A stretch of 64,000 bases of DNA, from positions 115,844,501 to 115,908,500 of the forward strand of contig NC_091248.1 in assembly GCF_042477335.2 (NCBI RefSeq), given 5' to 3'. The translations under genes and the position numbers were made by a program. Positions within the stretch are counted from its first letter, which is position 1. Each line of letters begins with the position of its first letter. The stretch is from Ovis canadensis. Lineage: Eukaryota > Chordata > Mammalia > Artiodactyla > Bovidae. The notes below the pieces were generated by a model, which made no database searches, was not told the DNA's origin, and worked only from the letters and a program-made list of their open reading frames with translations. Below, one piece after another: positions 54,811 to 64,000 of the stretch.

Positions 54811-56075
54811 CTGAAAAAGAGACATAGGAAAAGCAACTCAGACAGAGTCCGGAACAAGGAAAGCAGCTAGCTGGTGATAAAATAAAAGTAATGTAGCAAA
54901 CCACAAATGTCTACAGCCTCAGAGGACACAGGGAAAAGCCAAAGAGATGAAGTAACATTCCTGGGTTGTGTTATCACTCAAATAGATGGCCAGTGTCTCC
55001 GCAAATTCCGGAGAGGGTAAGTGGGTGCTGAACAGCCTAAGGGAATGGAAGCATGCTAAATTATTTGTTCCCTTTCTGGGTTTCTTGGTCCTTTTCTTTT
55101 CTGGGCACTGAAAAAATGAAAGAGAGGAGAATGAAAGCTTCCCTATGCAGGCTGAGCGTTCTTGAGTTAAAGAACAATTAAGTGTATAGGCAGGAAGAGC
55201 TTGATGTCTGGTAGCGACGCGCCCTCCGCCCTTTAATTGTTTCTGCCCTCTCTAATGAGCCCAGCTACTGAGTACAGAAGCTGCTTGCCCCTTCCCCGCA
55301 TGAGATCACACGCACAGGCATACAGCAGACACATGCATAGCCGTGTCTGGCTCCCTCCTTCATCCAGATCTGCAGTCTGCCTGCCTTCTATTTATCATCC
55401 AACACATACCACCCAACAAGGCTTGAGATGATCCATGGGATGAGAACCAAAAGGGTTCAGAGAATGTAGTAGTAGAAACCTAAAAGACTTCCGAAAGACT
55501 GGGGGGAAAACAGATTTTGCAGCCTGAGAATTAGGCGCTAAATGAGGACACAGTCTTAAGTTTGTGAAATACTGCACATTACCAAACAGTAATGGAAGTG
55601 AAAATGGATCTCTGTTCTCTAAACTGCAATAATCAGAACAAGGGCCTTACTGGAGCTTCTAAAATGTAGCTTTAGAATAAATAAGAATCAACTAATCCAG
55701 CATGTAATAAGCAAAAGGAATGTGTCTACCACCAAGAAGTTAGATGCCATAGCATTATAAACACAAAAACAAAAAAACAACTCCTAAGGTCAAAGAGAAT
55801 AAACTGATAACTCATACATTCACTCAAATACAACTACAGATTAGCCATGTGCCAGATGCCAGGGAAACTAACATGAATACAGCTTGACCTCTGACCTCTA
55901 AGCCTCCAAGACTTCAGTGTCCATGGGAGGGAGAGATTTTTAAAGAACTGCACAGAGATGAAGAGGACAATGAGGAGGATAGCACAGGGCACTAGGAAAA
56001 CATAAAGTAGGGGATGGAAAAAATCATGGAAGACATTCTAGGAAACTGATCAAAAAGGAGCAGCTGACTGGAAGT
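54811..56075. other. DGKI intron, one possible old repeat
   Basis: At 55795-55985 there is a diverged segment CATTCACTCAAATACAACTACAG...ATGTGCCAGATGCCAGGGAAAC that looks like an old mammalian repeat; family not assigned. The rest is unique. Confidence 0.4.
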
Positions 56076-56084
56076 AAGGAACAT

Positions 56085-56292
56085 GGGGTTTCCCAGGTGG
56101 CACTAGTGGTAAAGAACCTGCCCATAAGTGATGTGGGTTCAGTCTCTGGGTTTGGAAGATTCCCTAGAGGAAGAAATGGCAACCCACTCCAGTATTCTTG
56201 CCCGAAGAATCCCCATAGTCAGAGGAGCCTGGCAGGCTACAGTCCATAGGGATGCGAAGAGTTGGACATGACTGAAGCGACTGAACGTGCGC
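56085..56292 (+). mobile_element. Bov-tA SINE
   Basis: Complete SINE with a perfect 9-bp direct repeat AAGGAACAT (56076-56084 and 56293-56301). Confidence 0.95.
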
Positions 56293-56301
56293 AAGGAACA
56301 T

Positions 56302-57460
56302 ACAGAGTTTTCATGCCTAAATTGAGAAGCAAAGGAACAGGAAGAAGTAGCTAACTGTTTTCCACGACAATCTTAAGAATCCTGTTCTGTTCAACTGTAC
56401 TGTCTCACAATGACACATCCATTCTTTGTGGGAAGATCCACAAAGGATTTGGGCTCACAGAGTAGCAGAGACCCAATCCATCAGCTGCCCTGATTTTGCA
56501 TTGCTGTGGTGTTCATAGAGACTGTGGCCACTAGGTTAGGCCATGGGTATGTTGTGCAGCCTGGTGGATAGGAGCTACTCATGACATCCTGCACGCAGGG
56601 CTGATCCAGGATCTATTCTCAGTTCATTGGTGTGCTTGGACCTTGCTTCCCCCTTCAACTCGCCCTTTCTCCCCCTCCTTCCTCACACTCGTGACACACA
56701 TACCCGGTTGAGTATTTAATATTTATAGTACTTTCTGTATGGGACAGAGAAATGGAAGAAGATAAAGAAAAGGAGGGGAAAGTACTTGGGAAGGAAAAGA
56801 AAGATAAAAGTGAAAAAGAAAAAACCCTCAGGCTTTATATTTCACCTCTCAGTAAATCAGATGTTACCGAGTCATTTCTCAGTCATCTAGGAAAGAATTA
56901 TAACAGAGAATGAAATAAGGCAACCAGCTGAATCTAGTGATTTCCCTTCTCTCATATAATTCTCTGTTAAGTACCAAAGAAGTACAGTAACACGCCCAGG
57001 GCCCTGGAAAATCTGTTGCCTAGACTAAAAGTATATACAAAACAAAATGAAGTGGTTTCATAGGTACAGAAACATTTTGCAAAATTTTCTGGCTTAGAAA
57101 CTCTCCAAGAGCAGGGATCAGGTCTGAACTCATGCCTCTTGCTCACAGAATCCAAAAAGGCTTTTCAGGGAATACAGGATAATATTTGGTTTAATCCACT
57201 GCCTGGAAACGGCACTGAATTCAGGTATACACGCTGCTTAGAGAGCACTTTCCTCTTTAACAATTCCTAGTGACACTGTGATCTGGTCATGGCACGGGCA
57301 CCATGCCCAGGGATGTGTGTCTGAAGATGACAGTTTAACAAGATGCTGACAACCTTCTCAGCACTTGTTTTCTGCTAGTAACCTATTAACAATGTAGCTC
57401 TGAGGTTTCTCAGTTTATTCAACAGATGTGCTTCCAAAGAACTTATATACAAGAGCTTGT
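56302..57460. other. DGKI intron, no recognised element
   Basis: Unique-looking. A purine-rich patch at 56740-56830. Confidence 0.5.
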
Positions 57461-57461
57461 G

Positions 57462-57772
57462 TGTATGTGAAAGTTGCTCAGTCGTGTCCGACTCTTTGCG
57501 ACCCCAAGGACTATACAGTCCATAGATCGGATTTTCCAGGCCAGAATACTGGAATGGGCACCCTTTCCCTTCTCCAGGGGATCTTCCCAACCCAGGGATC
57601 AAATCCAGGTCTCCTGCATTGCAGGTGGATTTTTTTATTAGCTGCGCCATTAGGGAAGCCCAAGAATACTGGAGTAGGTAGCCTATCCTTCCTCCAGCGG
57701 ATCTTTCCGACCCAGGAATTGAACCGGGGTCTCCTGCATTGCAGGTGGATTCTTTATCAACTGAGTTAGTGC
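57462..57772 (-). mobile_element. Bov-A2-type SINE dimer
   Basis: Antisense. One complete unit (57462-57660, GTCGTGTCCGACTCTTTGCG to GCCATTAGGGAAGCCC) is followed at once by a second partial unit (57661-57772, AAGAATACTGGAGTAGGTAG to TATCAACTGAGTTAGTGC). Both carry the CTCCTGCATTGCAGGTGGAT promoter half, as in Bov-A2 dimers. Confidence 0.85.
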
Positions 57773-58104
57773 TTCTTAACTTTCTTTTAAGGCTTCTGGG
57801 TTCTCAATCTGGGATAGTGCTGAACTTGAGTTAGTTGGAGCCTCGGCCTGAGAAAGTTGCTGATAACACAGAGCAGATCAATGCCATTATAGCATATACA
57901 GGGATACCCAGGCAGTCTTAAGTCCTGACACCTGAAAATAACTTGGGACCAAATATAGCTTTCCGGGTATTCACGGACTATATTATACTTTATAACAAAT
58001 ATTTGTCTCCCTGCTATGTTTAACTATCAAAGGAACACAGATTAACACTGTATTAACAAAATAGCTATCTCGGGAGAGTCCCTTCTATGAAGTTATAGGA
58101 ACAA
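57773..58104. other. No recognised feature
   Basis: Intronic spacer. Confidence 0.5.
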
Positions 58105-58300
58105 TCTTAAGAGCTTTACATGAATTTTATATTCAATCCTCACAGTAAAGCAAAGAGAAGAGCAATGTGATTCTATTTTACAGATGAAGAAACGGAGGCC
58201 CAGAGACAATTAGGTAATTATACAAAGTCTCATATATAGTCAAAGGCAGAGCCAAGATCTGAACCCAGACAGTCTGACTTCAGAATTTGCATTCACTCAG
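58105..58300 (+). repeat. MIR SINE
   Basis: CTTTACATGAATTTTATATTCAATCCTCACA, TTTTACAGATGAAGAAACGG, GGCAGAGCCAAGATCTGAAC, CCAGACAGTCTGACTTCAGA. Good MIR order. Confidence 0.8.
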
Positions 58301-58843
58301 GAGACAGCAGTTTCCTCTGAACTAAATTCTCCAGAAAACATGAGCACAAATCACAATATTCAAGGCAGATCAGAGTATCTTCTGATTAACTGTGATCCCT
58401 AGAGTTCAAAACGGCAATAATGTTGCGTGATGTTGTCTCTTGCTTAAAGAAAGTATTTCTGGGTATTGTCCAGGTTATTCTTATAGCTGCATTCATTTAA
58501 AGACTTGGGCTGAAATAAATCTTTAAACTTCAAATATTAGTTCCAGATAGCAGGAACCCGAGGCACTGTCTCCTGGGGACACGTATCAGTTGTAACCAGT
58601 CAAGGCAGACAGCCAGCATGTGCCTTTGCACAGACCCTTTGCTGTTTGGAGACATGGCGATGCTACAAGGATGCTTCTCACCCTCTCTGCTCAGTTCTCA
58701 AAAAGAACATCCTTCTGCCTTCTACCCAGCTAGCACCAGGGGGATGGGAAATGATAAATGGGATCATGAAAACTTGGTGAGAAATTATGCTCATTTAGAG
58801 TTCTTAAAGGATCACCAAAAGTTCTGGTAGGAAGATATCTTAC
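58301..58843. other. No recognised feature
   Basis: Intron flanking the 38-nt exon. The 70-codon frame at 58618-58830 is on the opposite strand and unsupported. Confidence 0.5.
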
Positions 58844-58881
58844 CTTCATAAGATCACCAGCTATTACTGCCTGCAAAATTG
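58844..58881 (-). CDS. DGKI: DGKI exon (38 nt, start of ankyrin region)
   Basis: The acceptor ATCTCTCTTTTGTCTTTCACAG precedes CA-ATT-TTG. The exon reads (A)-ILQAVIAGDLMK and the donor is AAG|GTAAGA. It starts with two bases completing a GCA Ala codon, and ends in phase 0 so that ...DLMK joins LIESYK of the next exon. AILQAVIAGDLMKLIESYKN has the helix pattern that opens an ankyrin array. At 38 nt, skipping it would shift the frame. Confidence 0.88.
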
Positions 58882-59127
58882 CTGTGAAAGACAAAAGAGA
58901 GATGTCTCATTAGTAGAAGACCCTCTCATGAAAATATTACAAAGGGCTGGATCCATATTTGGGAGACACAGTCTACATTAGGGGTGGGGATCAGGGGAGG
59001 AGAAGCATGCCAAAGGTTGAAACGTAGGACAGACTGAGGCCTTCTCTTCAGCCCTTCCCTCCCTGAGCATTCATCTTGTACATCATTCTAGAGCCGACAG
59101 GAACCCCCTCCAGCCCTGGTACAGAAA
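58882..59127. other. No recognised feature
   Basis: DGKI intron. Confidence 0.5.
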
Positions 59128-59265
59128 AGTGAACATGAGATGTAGAGTCACACATACTGGATTCCAATCTTAGCTCTGACCCTTACAGGCGGTGGAATAC
59201 TAGGCGAGTTATTTAACCCCTCTGAGCCTCAGTTTCCACATCTGTAAACCAGCAAGTCTCAATTA
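59128..59265 (+). repeat. MIR SINE, promoter half
   Basis: GTAGAGTCACACATACTGGATTCCAATCTTAGCTCTGACCC, then GCGAGTTATTTAACCCCTCTGAGCCTCAGTTTCC and ACATCTGTAAA. Confidence 0.75.
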
Positions 59266-59599
59266 TATCAGATCTTTGAAAGGGTTCATTAAATCATATA
59301 AATGTTCTTATCTCATCCACTGATGCAGAATGCCTGATCATTAGGACTGTTTCTGCTCCCTTCCTTTCTAATTTCTTCTACTTTGTCCTTCGGGGGTTCA
59401 AAAATTATTAGCAATTTTGTGCTCTATAATTATAAATAAATACCTACTGCTATGGAAAGAAAGATTAGAGACAATAAAGAAGAAACACATATTTTAATTA
59501 TGTTCTAAAGAAAGTAATCATACATTTAGCATAAAATTCATTGGTGATTCTTATAGAAAGAACTCTGAAAGTTTAATTAAACTAATTGTAAGGCTACTT
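59266..59599. other. No recognised feature
   Basis: AT-rich intron. Confidence 0.5.
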
Positions 59600-59601
59600 G
59601 G

Positions 59602-59731
59602 TGGTGGTGGTGGTGATTTAGTCGCTAAGTCGTGTCTGACTCTTGCGACCCCATGGACTGTTGTCTGCCAGGCTCTTCTGTCCATGGGACTCTCTAGGCA
59701 AGAATACTGGAGTGGGCTGCCATTTCCTTCT
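59602..59731 (-). mobile_element. Bov-tA SINE fragment with (GGT)n
   Basis: A GGT run at 59600-59616, then TCGCTAAGTCGTGTCTGACT to CTGCCATTTCCTTCT. The 3' 115 bases of the SINE, antisense. Confidence 0.85.
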
Positions 59732-59875
59732 ACTTAGCTTAGGGGAAAATAATCTAAGTACCTGTGCATGTCATGTGGGATGCAGAAGAAAAATGAAAAA
59801 AATATAACTAATAAAAGAGGAAAAGAATATATGACTGTCTAATGGTGGTTATGATTCCTTTTTTTTTTTTTTTTT

Positions 59876-59898
59876 GCTTTGGCTCCTTCCCTTCATTC
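59876..59898 (-). other. Possible 3'-transduced BovB segment
   Basis: Twenty-three bases between two poly-T runs inside the L1 target duplication. Its reverse complement GAATGAAGGGAAGGAGCCAA closely resembles BovB sequence upstream of the endonuclease region, as I remember it. Confidence 0.5.
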
Positions 59899-60219
59899 TT
59901 TTTTTTTTCTTTTAATTTTAGTTTTTTATTTTTTAAATTTTAAAATCTTTAATTCTTACATGCATTCCCAAACATGAACCCTCCTCCCACCTCCCTCCCC
60001 ATAACATCTTTCTGGGTCATCCCCATGCACCAGCCCCAAGCATGCTGCATCCTGCATCAGACATAGACTGGCGATTCAATTCACATGATAGTATACATGT
60101 TAGAATGTCATTCTCCCAAATCATCCCACTCTCTCCCTCTCCCTCTGAGTCCAAAAGTCCGTTATACACATCTGTGTCTCTTTCCCTGTCTTGCATACAG
60201 GGTCGTCATTGCCATCTTC

Positions 60220-61461
60220 CTAAATTCTATATATATGTGTTAGTATACTGTATTGGTGTTTTTCTTTCTGGCTTACTTCACTCTGTATAATCGGCTCCAG
60301 TTTCATCCATCTCATCAGAACTGATTCAAATGAATTCTTTTTAACAGCTGAGTAATACTCCATTGTGTATATGTACCACAGCTTTCTTATCCATTCATCT
60401 GCTGATGGACATCTAGGTTGTTTCCATGTCCTGGCTATTATAAACAGTGCTGCGATGAACATTGGGGTACATGGGTCTCTTTCAATTCTGGTTTCCTCGG
60501 TATGTATGCCCAGAAGTGGGATTGCTGGGTCATAAGGCAGTTCTATTTGCAATTTTTTAAGGAATCTCCACACTGTTCTCCATAGTGGCTGTACTAGTTT
60601 GCATTCCCACCAACAGTGTAGGAGGGTTCCCTTTTCTCCACACCCTCTCCAGCATTTATTGCTTGCAGATTTTTGGATCGCAGCCATTCTGACTGGTGTG
60701 AAGTGGTACCTCATTGTGGTTTTGATTTGCATTTCTCTAATAATGAGTGATGTTGAGCATCTTTTCATGTGTTTGTTAGCCATCTGTATGTCTTCTTTGG
60801 AGAAATGTCTATTTAGTTCTTTGGCCCATTTTTTGATTGGGTCGTTTATTTTTCTGGAGTTGAGCTGCTTAAGTTGCTTGTATATTTTTGAGATTAGTTG
60901 TTTGTCAGTTGCTTCATTTGCTATTATTTTCTCCCATTCAGAAGGCTGTCTTTTCACCTTGCTTATAGTTTCCTTTGTTGTGCAGAAGCTTTTAATTTTA
61001 ATTAGATCCCATTTGTTTATTTTTGCTTTTATTTCCAGAATTCTGGGAGGTGGATCATAGAGGATCCTGCTGTGATTTATGTCTGAGAGTGTTTTGCCTA
61101 TGTTCTCCTCTAGGAGTTTTATAGTTTCTGATCTTACATTTAGATCTTTAATCCATTTTGAGTTTATTTTTGTGTGCGGTGTTAGAAAGTGATCTAGTTT
61201 CATTCTTTTACAAGTGGTTGACCAGTTTTCCCAGCACCACTTGTTAAAGAGATTGTCTTTACTCCATTGTATATTCTTGCCTCCTTTGTCAAAGATAAGG
61301 TGTCCATATGTGTGTGGATTTATCTCTGGGCTTTCTATTTTGTTCCATTGATCTATATGTCTGTCTTTGTGCCAGTACCATACTGTCTTGATGACTGTGG
61401 CTTTGTAGTAGAGCCTGAAGTCAGGCAAGTTGATTCCTCCAGTTCCATTCTTCTTTCTCAA
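60220..61461 (-). pseudogene. L1 ORF2p C-terminal part (open, truncated)
   Basis: 413 codons with no stop. N-terminal residues [20 protein letters not shown] are post-RT thumb sequence. A Cys-rich motif follows near residues 270-290 ([18 protein letters not shown], the C-x3-C-x7-H-x4-C type), then the conserved [10 protein letters not shown] and [11 protein letters not shown] blocks to the stop at 60220. The endonuclease and the RT catalytic core are missing by 5' truncation, so it is inactive. Full bovine ORF2p is about 1270 residues. The 153-codon plus-strand frame at 60599-61060 is its shadow. Confidence 0.9.
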
Positions 61462-61568
61462 GATTGCTTTGGCTATTCGAGGTTTTTTGTATTTCCATAC
61501 AAATCTTGGAATTATTTGTTCTAGTTCTGTGAAAAATGTGGCTGGTAGTAATGGTGGTTATGATTCCT

Positions 61569-62135
61569 AAAGGGGACAGTTGTATTAGGTCAGAAATGGG
61601 CCCTTTAGAAAAACACCTATATTTTAAAACTGCTCAAGAAAAAGATCATTTTAAAGTTTTAAAGTCACTCCCCTCAAAATCAGAAGGTTTGAAGTTTATT
61701 TTTCAAAGTATCATTTTACTCTTATTTTGGAGTCTCTCGTATACAGTTGGCCAAAAATGCAGTATCAAAGCACATGGTGCCCTTGACTATCACTGAACAA
61801 AGCCCATGAAGCTTTCATCATGCGTACTCATGGGCCCTGGGTGATCAGAGGCAAAGAACCACAGACATGTTCAACTTGTTCAGAGGCCCAGGGCCGAGTG
61901 CCTTCCCTCTGACCAAAGCAGAAGTCTTGGAAACCGTAGGAAATGATGATGGCTGCTTAAGCATGGAAGGAAGAATGAAGGAAGAAGAGCGAGAAAGGAA
62001 GAATAGGAAAGAGAGGGAAGAATGTATCTTTTCTATAACAAGCTGTTTAAGCTGGGACTATGGCGCCAGGCGCAATAACGCTCTTTGTACATGGTCAGTG
62101 TGTACCAATCAGTTGTTGAAATGATAGAAAAGAGT
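61569..62135. other. No recognised feature
   Basis: DGKI intron. The frame at 61867-62124 is purine-biased and unsupported. Confidence 0.5.
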
Positions 62136-62258
62136 GCCAGTTGCTCAGTCATGTCCAACTCTTTGTGACCCCACAGACTATAGCCCATCAGTCTCCTCTG
62201 TCCACGGGATTCTCCAGGTAAGAATACTGGAGTGGGTTGTCATTTCCTTCTCCAGACA
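62136..62258 (-). mobile_element. Bov-tA SINE fragment
   Basis: Antisense 3' part: TTGCTCAGTCATGTCCAACT to TTGTCATTTCCTTCTCCAG. Confidence 0.88.
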
Positions 62259-62314
62259 GAAAAGAGAGCAAAGAGGAAAGCAGTGAAAGGCAATGGAGAT
62301 AAAAATAACAGAAA

Positions 62315-62500
62315 AGGGGACTTTCTAATGGTCCAGTGGCTAATACTCTGCACTCCTAATGCAGGGGAGGTGGGGTTCTATCCCTGGTCAGAAAACTAGA
62401 CCCCACATGTCACAGCTAAGAGTTCTCGTGCCATAACTAAAGATCCTGCGTGCTGCAGCTACGACCTGGCACAGACAAGTAAACAAATACATGTCTCTAA
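62315..62500 (+). mobile_element. CHR-2-type tRNA SINE
   Basis: GGGGACTTTCTAATGGTCCA head, GGTTCTATCCCTGGTCAGAAA box. Flanked by a 13-bp direct repeat AAAATAACAGAAA (62302-62314 and 62501-62513). Confidence 0.85.
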
Positions 62501-62513
62501 AAAATAACAGAAA

Positions 62514-62796
62514 GGGAATTCATAAAATGGTGTATGTCAAAAGAACCTAAGAAACGTGTCTCGTTCTTCCTTTTACAGATGGGACACTGACATTCAGAGG
62601 GAAATGTCTCTCTCAGGGCACGCAGAGACTGTGTAGCTCAATCACCCCACAATGCAGGTCCCTGGACCATCCCAGGCTCTGTCCTGTGCCCTCTGGGAGT
62701 TCACCCTGTAGTAACTCTTTGGGCTCTGTGGGGCCTAAGGAAAATGAAAGGAAATAATCTTTAACTGGAGTCTAATTCTGATCTCTGCGATTTACT
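62514..62796. other. No recognised feature
   Basis: DGKI intron, possibly containing an old MIR relic near 62570-62640. Confidence 0.4.
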
Positions 62797-63187
62797 TGTT
62801 CAGTTGTTAAGTCATGCCCAACTCTGCAACTGCATGGACTGTAGCACACCAGGCTTCCCTGTCCTTCACTATCTCCCAGAGTTTGCTCAAACTCATGTCC
62901 ATTGAGGTGGTGATGCCATCCAACCATCTCATCCTCTGCCAGCCCCTTCTACTCCTGTCCTCAATCTTTCCCACTCTCACGGTCTTTTCTAATGAGTCCG
63001 CTCTTCACATCAGGTGGCCAAAGTATTGGAGCTTCAGCCTTATCATCAGTCCTTCCAATGAGTACTCAGGGTTGATTTCTTTTAGGATTGACTGGTTTGA
63101 TCTCCTTGCAGCCCAAGGGACTCTCAAGAGTTTGCCAGCACCACAATTTGAAAGCATCAATTCTTCACCGCTCAGCCTTAAGAAGTC
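62797..63187 (-). mobile_element. BovB LINE 3' end
   Basis: Antisense: TTCAGTTGTTAAGTCATGCC to CACCGCTCAGCCTTAAGAAGT. RT C-terminal codons are broken. Confidence 0.9.
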
Positions 63188-63946
63188 AAACATTTTAAAT
63201 TAACTTTCGTATCTAAAGTAGGATTAACAGCTGTCCTGGTCACTTCTCTGTAGTAAACATGAAGCCAAATAAGCACTTTATAAATAGGATAAGTTATATT
63301 GACAGAAGGGATAGATTATAGTACTTCTGTGACTATGCCTAAGTATATGAAAAACACATACACACACTTCAGAAGGAGCCTAGCAAGAAGGGTGAATTGG
63401 TGTGTGGAGTCAATCGGGCATATTGCTGTTCATACGGCCCTCATCAGAGGTGAGGCCGGGCTGCAGGAGCCAGTGAAACGGTGGAGCTTTCCCAAGATGT
63501 CAACTCTGCATGAGAGGACAGGGAGAGGGAGGCAGGGGCAAGTATGAGCAATTGCAGGTGTGGGCGAATAACTCAGTTTGGGCTTTTACACTACAGGATC
63601 TTCTATATCCATTTAGGAGAGAAGGAAGGTTAGGGTAACTGCCTGAGAAGGCAGTTCATGAAAAGCCTTGAAAATGACACACAGACGTTCCTAACAATAT
63701 AGAGCCTGCATTTTCAAGAGCACATTGAAACACTTACCAGACACTTAAATAGAAAAAAGAATGAATAAAGGAGAGAGCAAAGCAGAATTTGCTAACTTAA
63801 AGCACCAGTGAATAACATTTGGTGCATATAAGCAATAAGTCAGGATGATAAAATTCTCCAGGATAAATATTATTGGAAGAGTACTGATCATGAGTGAACA
63901 GATGAATGAGAGACTTGGGGGGGGGGGCGCGAAACTCACTGGCTAC
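63188..63946. other. DGKI intron with G-run
   Basis: Unique-looking. Eleven G at 63917-63927 lie within 20 bases of the candidate exon donor. Confidence 0.5.
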
Positions 63947-64000
63947 CTGCCGAGTTCAAAGGATTGCTGGAGTAGGTGAAGTTAAGCCAACTCTTCCACA
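63947..64000 (-). CDS. DGKI: Tentative DGKI exon, cut by window edge
   Basis: On the minus strand 54 bases from the window edge to a GGCAG|GTAGCC donor stay open in the frame WKSWLNFTYSSNPLNSA plus one G. That one-base overhang is exactly what the 38-nt exon needs (G+CA = Ala). A stronger-looking donor CCA|GTGAGT lies 9 bases downstream but would give the wrong phase for direct joining. No domain is visible. The phase fit has a 1 in 3 chance of being accidental. Confidence 0.5.

Larger units (their letters stand above)
59859..61548 (-). mobile_element. Young L1-BT, 5'-truncated
   Basis: Minus-strand L1 of about 1.69 kb: poly(A) (T-run 59859-59875), a 23-base foreign segment (59876-59898), a second T-run (59899-59908), the L1-BT 3' UTR to 60219, then the ORF2 C-terminus. 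It is flanked by a perfect 20-bp target duplication TAATGGTGGTTATGATTCCT (59840-59859 and 61549-61568, the last T shared with the poly-T). Little decay is visible. Confidence 0.93.
27553..64000 (-). other. DGKI: DGKI gene, 3' part (extent of exons found)
   Basis: Diacylglycerol kinase iota phosphorylates diacylglycerol to phosphatidic acid. It is a type IV DGK with C1 domains, a MARCKS-like basic segment, a catalytic region, ankyrin repeats and a PDZ-binding tail. Only the ankyrin and tail part is here. Exons in transcript order: 64000-63947 (tentative), 58881-58844, 54810-54690, 34337-34301, 32575-32476 and 27669-27553. The introns are about 5.1, 4.0, 20.4, 1.7 and 4.8 kb. DGKZ, the paralogue, has the same architecture and the same last four residues. 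The specific residues (QRNRAVCQLLVDAGASLRKT, SRQNYK) fit my memory of iota. Confidence 0.88.

Noticed and set aside
27553..58881. Assignment of the ankyrin exons to DGKZ instead of DGKI
   Set aside because: DGKZ shares the architecture and final ETAV, but the repeat and tail residues read here fit DGKI as I remember it. An mRNA alignment would settle it.
60599..61060. 153-codon plus-strand frame with hydrophobic stretches
   Set aside because: It is the exact antisense of the L1 ORF2 C-terminal frame.
1..64000. CRISPR arrays, phage, operons, toxin-antitoxin or other prokaryotic systems
   Set aside because: The whole window is ruminant chromosomal DNA with introns and mammalian repeats; the only regular arrays are microsatellites and one 22-bp tandem repeat.

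Overview
This is a piece of a ruminant (bovid) nuclear genome. The evidence is in the repeats: many Bov-tA/Bov-A2 tRNA-type SINEs, BovB (RTE) LINEs, CHR-2-type cetartiodactyl SINEs and L1-BT copies, on a background of old mammalian MIR, L2, CR1/L3-like, Tigger and mariner relics. There is no sign of a bacterial, viral or plasmid gene system. Most open frames longer than 60 codons are chance or lie inside repeats.

The only host gene I can demonstrate is the 3' end of DGKI (diacylglycerol kinase iota) on the minus strand. Five exons are found by reading splice sites and phases: 58844-58881, 54690-54810, 34301-34337, 32476-32575 and the terminal coding exon 27553-27669. A sixth, less certain exon runs off the right edge at 63947-64000. 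Together the five encode the C-terminal ankyrin-repeat region and the PDZ-binding tail ETAV. Every donor/acceptor pair is GT-AG and the codon phases join exactly. Below 27553 lies a repeat-poor stretch down to about 17.2 kb that probably holds a long 3' UTR, whose true end cannot be fixed from sequence alone.

Layout from left to right. 1-2255: the antisense 5' end of an L1-BT abutting a Tigger1-like DNA transposon that carries a SINE. 2256-3909: CHR-2 SINEs, an old L1 5' end and a BovB 3' end. 4180-6289: an old broken class I ERV (gag and protease remnants plus one LTR). 7629-14660: SINEs, two BovB copies in inverted orientation, an old antisense L1 and a MIR. 14.7-27.5 kb: mostly unique sequence, with a mariner hairpin at 20007. 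27.7-64 kb: DGKI introns with SINEs, L1 3' ends and BovB pieces. The most informative nested structure is at 39532-46785, where a BovB is split by a gammaretrovirus-like provirus (40453-46703). That provirus has paired 466/467-bp LTRs, a 4-bp target duplication, a tRNA-Pro primer site, broken gag, integrase and env remnants, and its own SINE insertion.

The points most worth a second look are: an AUG-led reading frame with a membrane segment fused in frame to the provirus gag start (glyco-Gag-like layout); a young L1 (59859-61548) with a 20-bp target duplication, an intact ORF2 C-terminal frame and what looks like a short 3' transduction of BovB sequence; a mariner hairpin inside the putative DGKI 3' UTR; a 30-bp BovB tail with its own target duplication; and an unidentified open frame inside the older ERV. 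I see no undescribed multi-gene system here.
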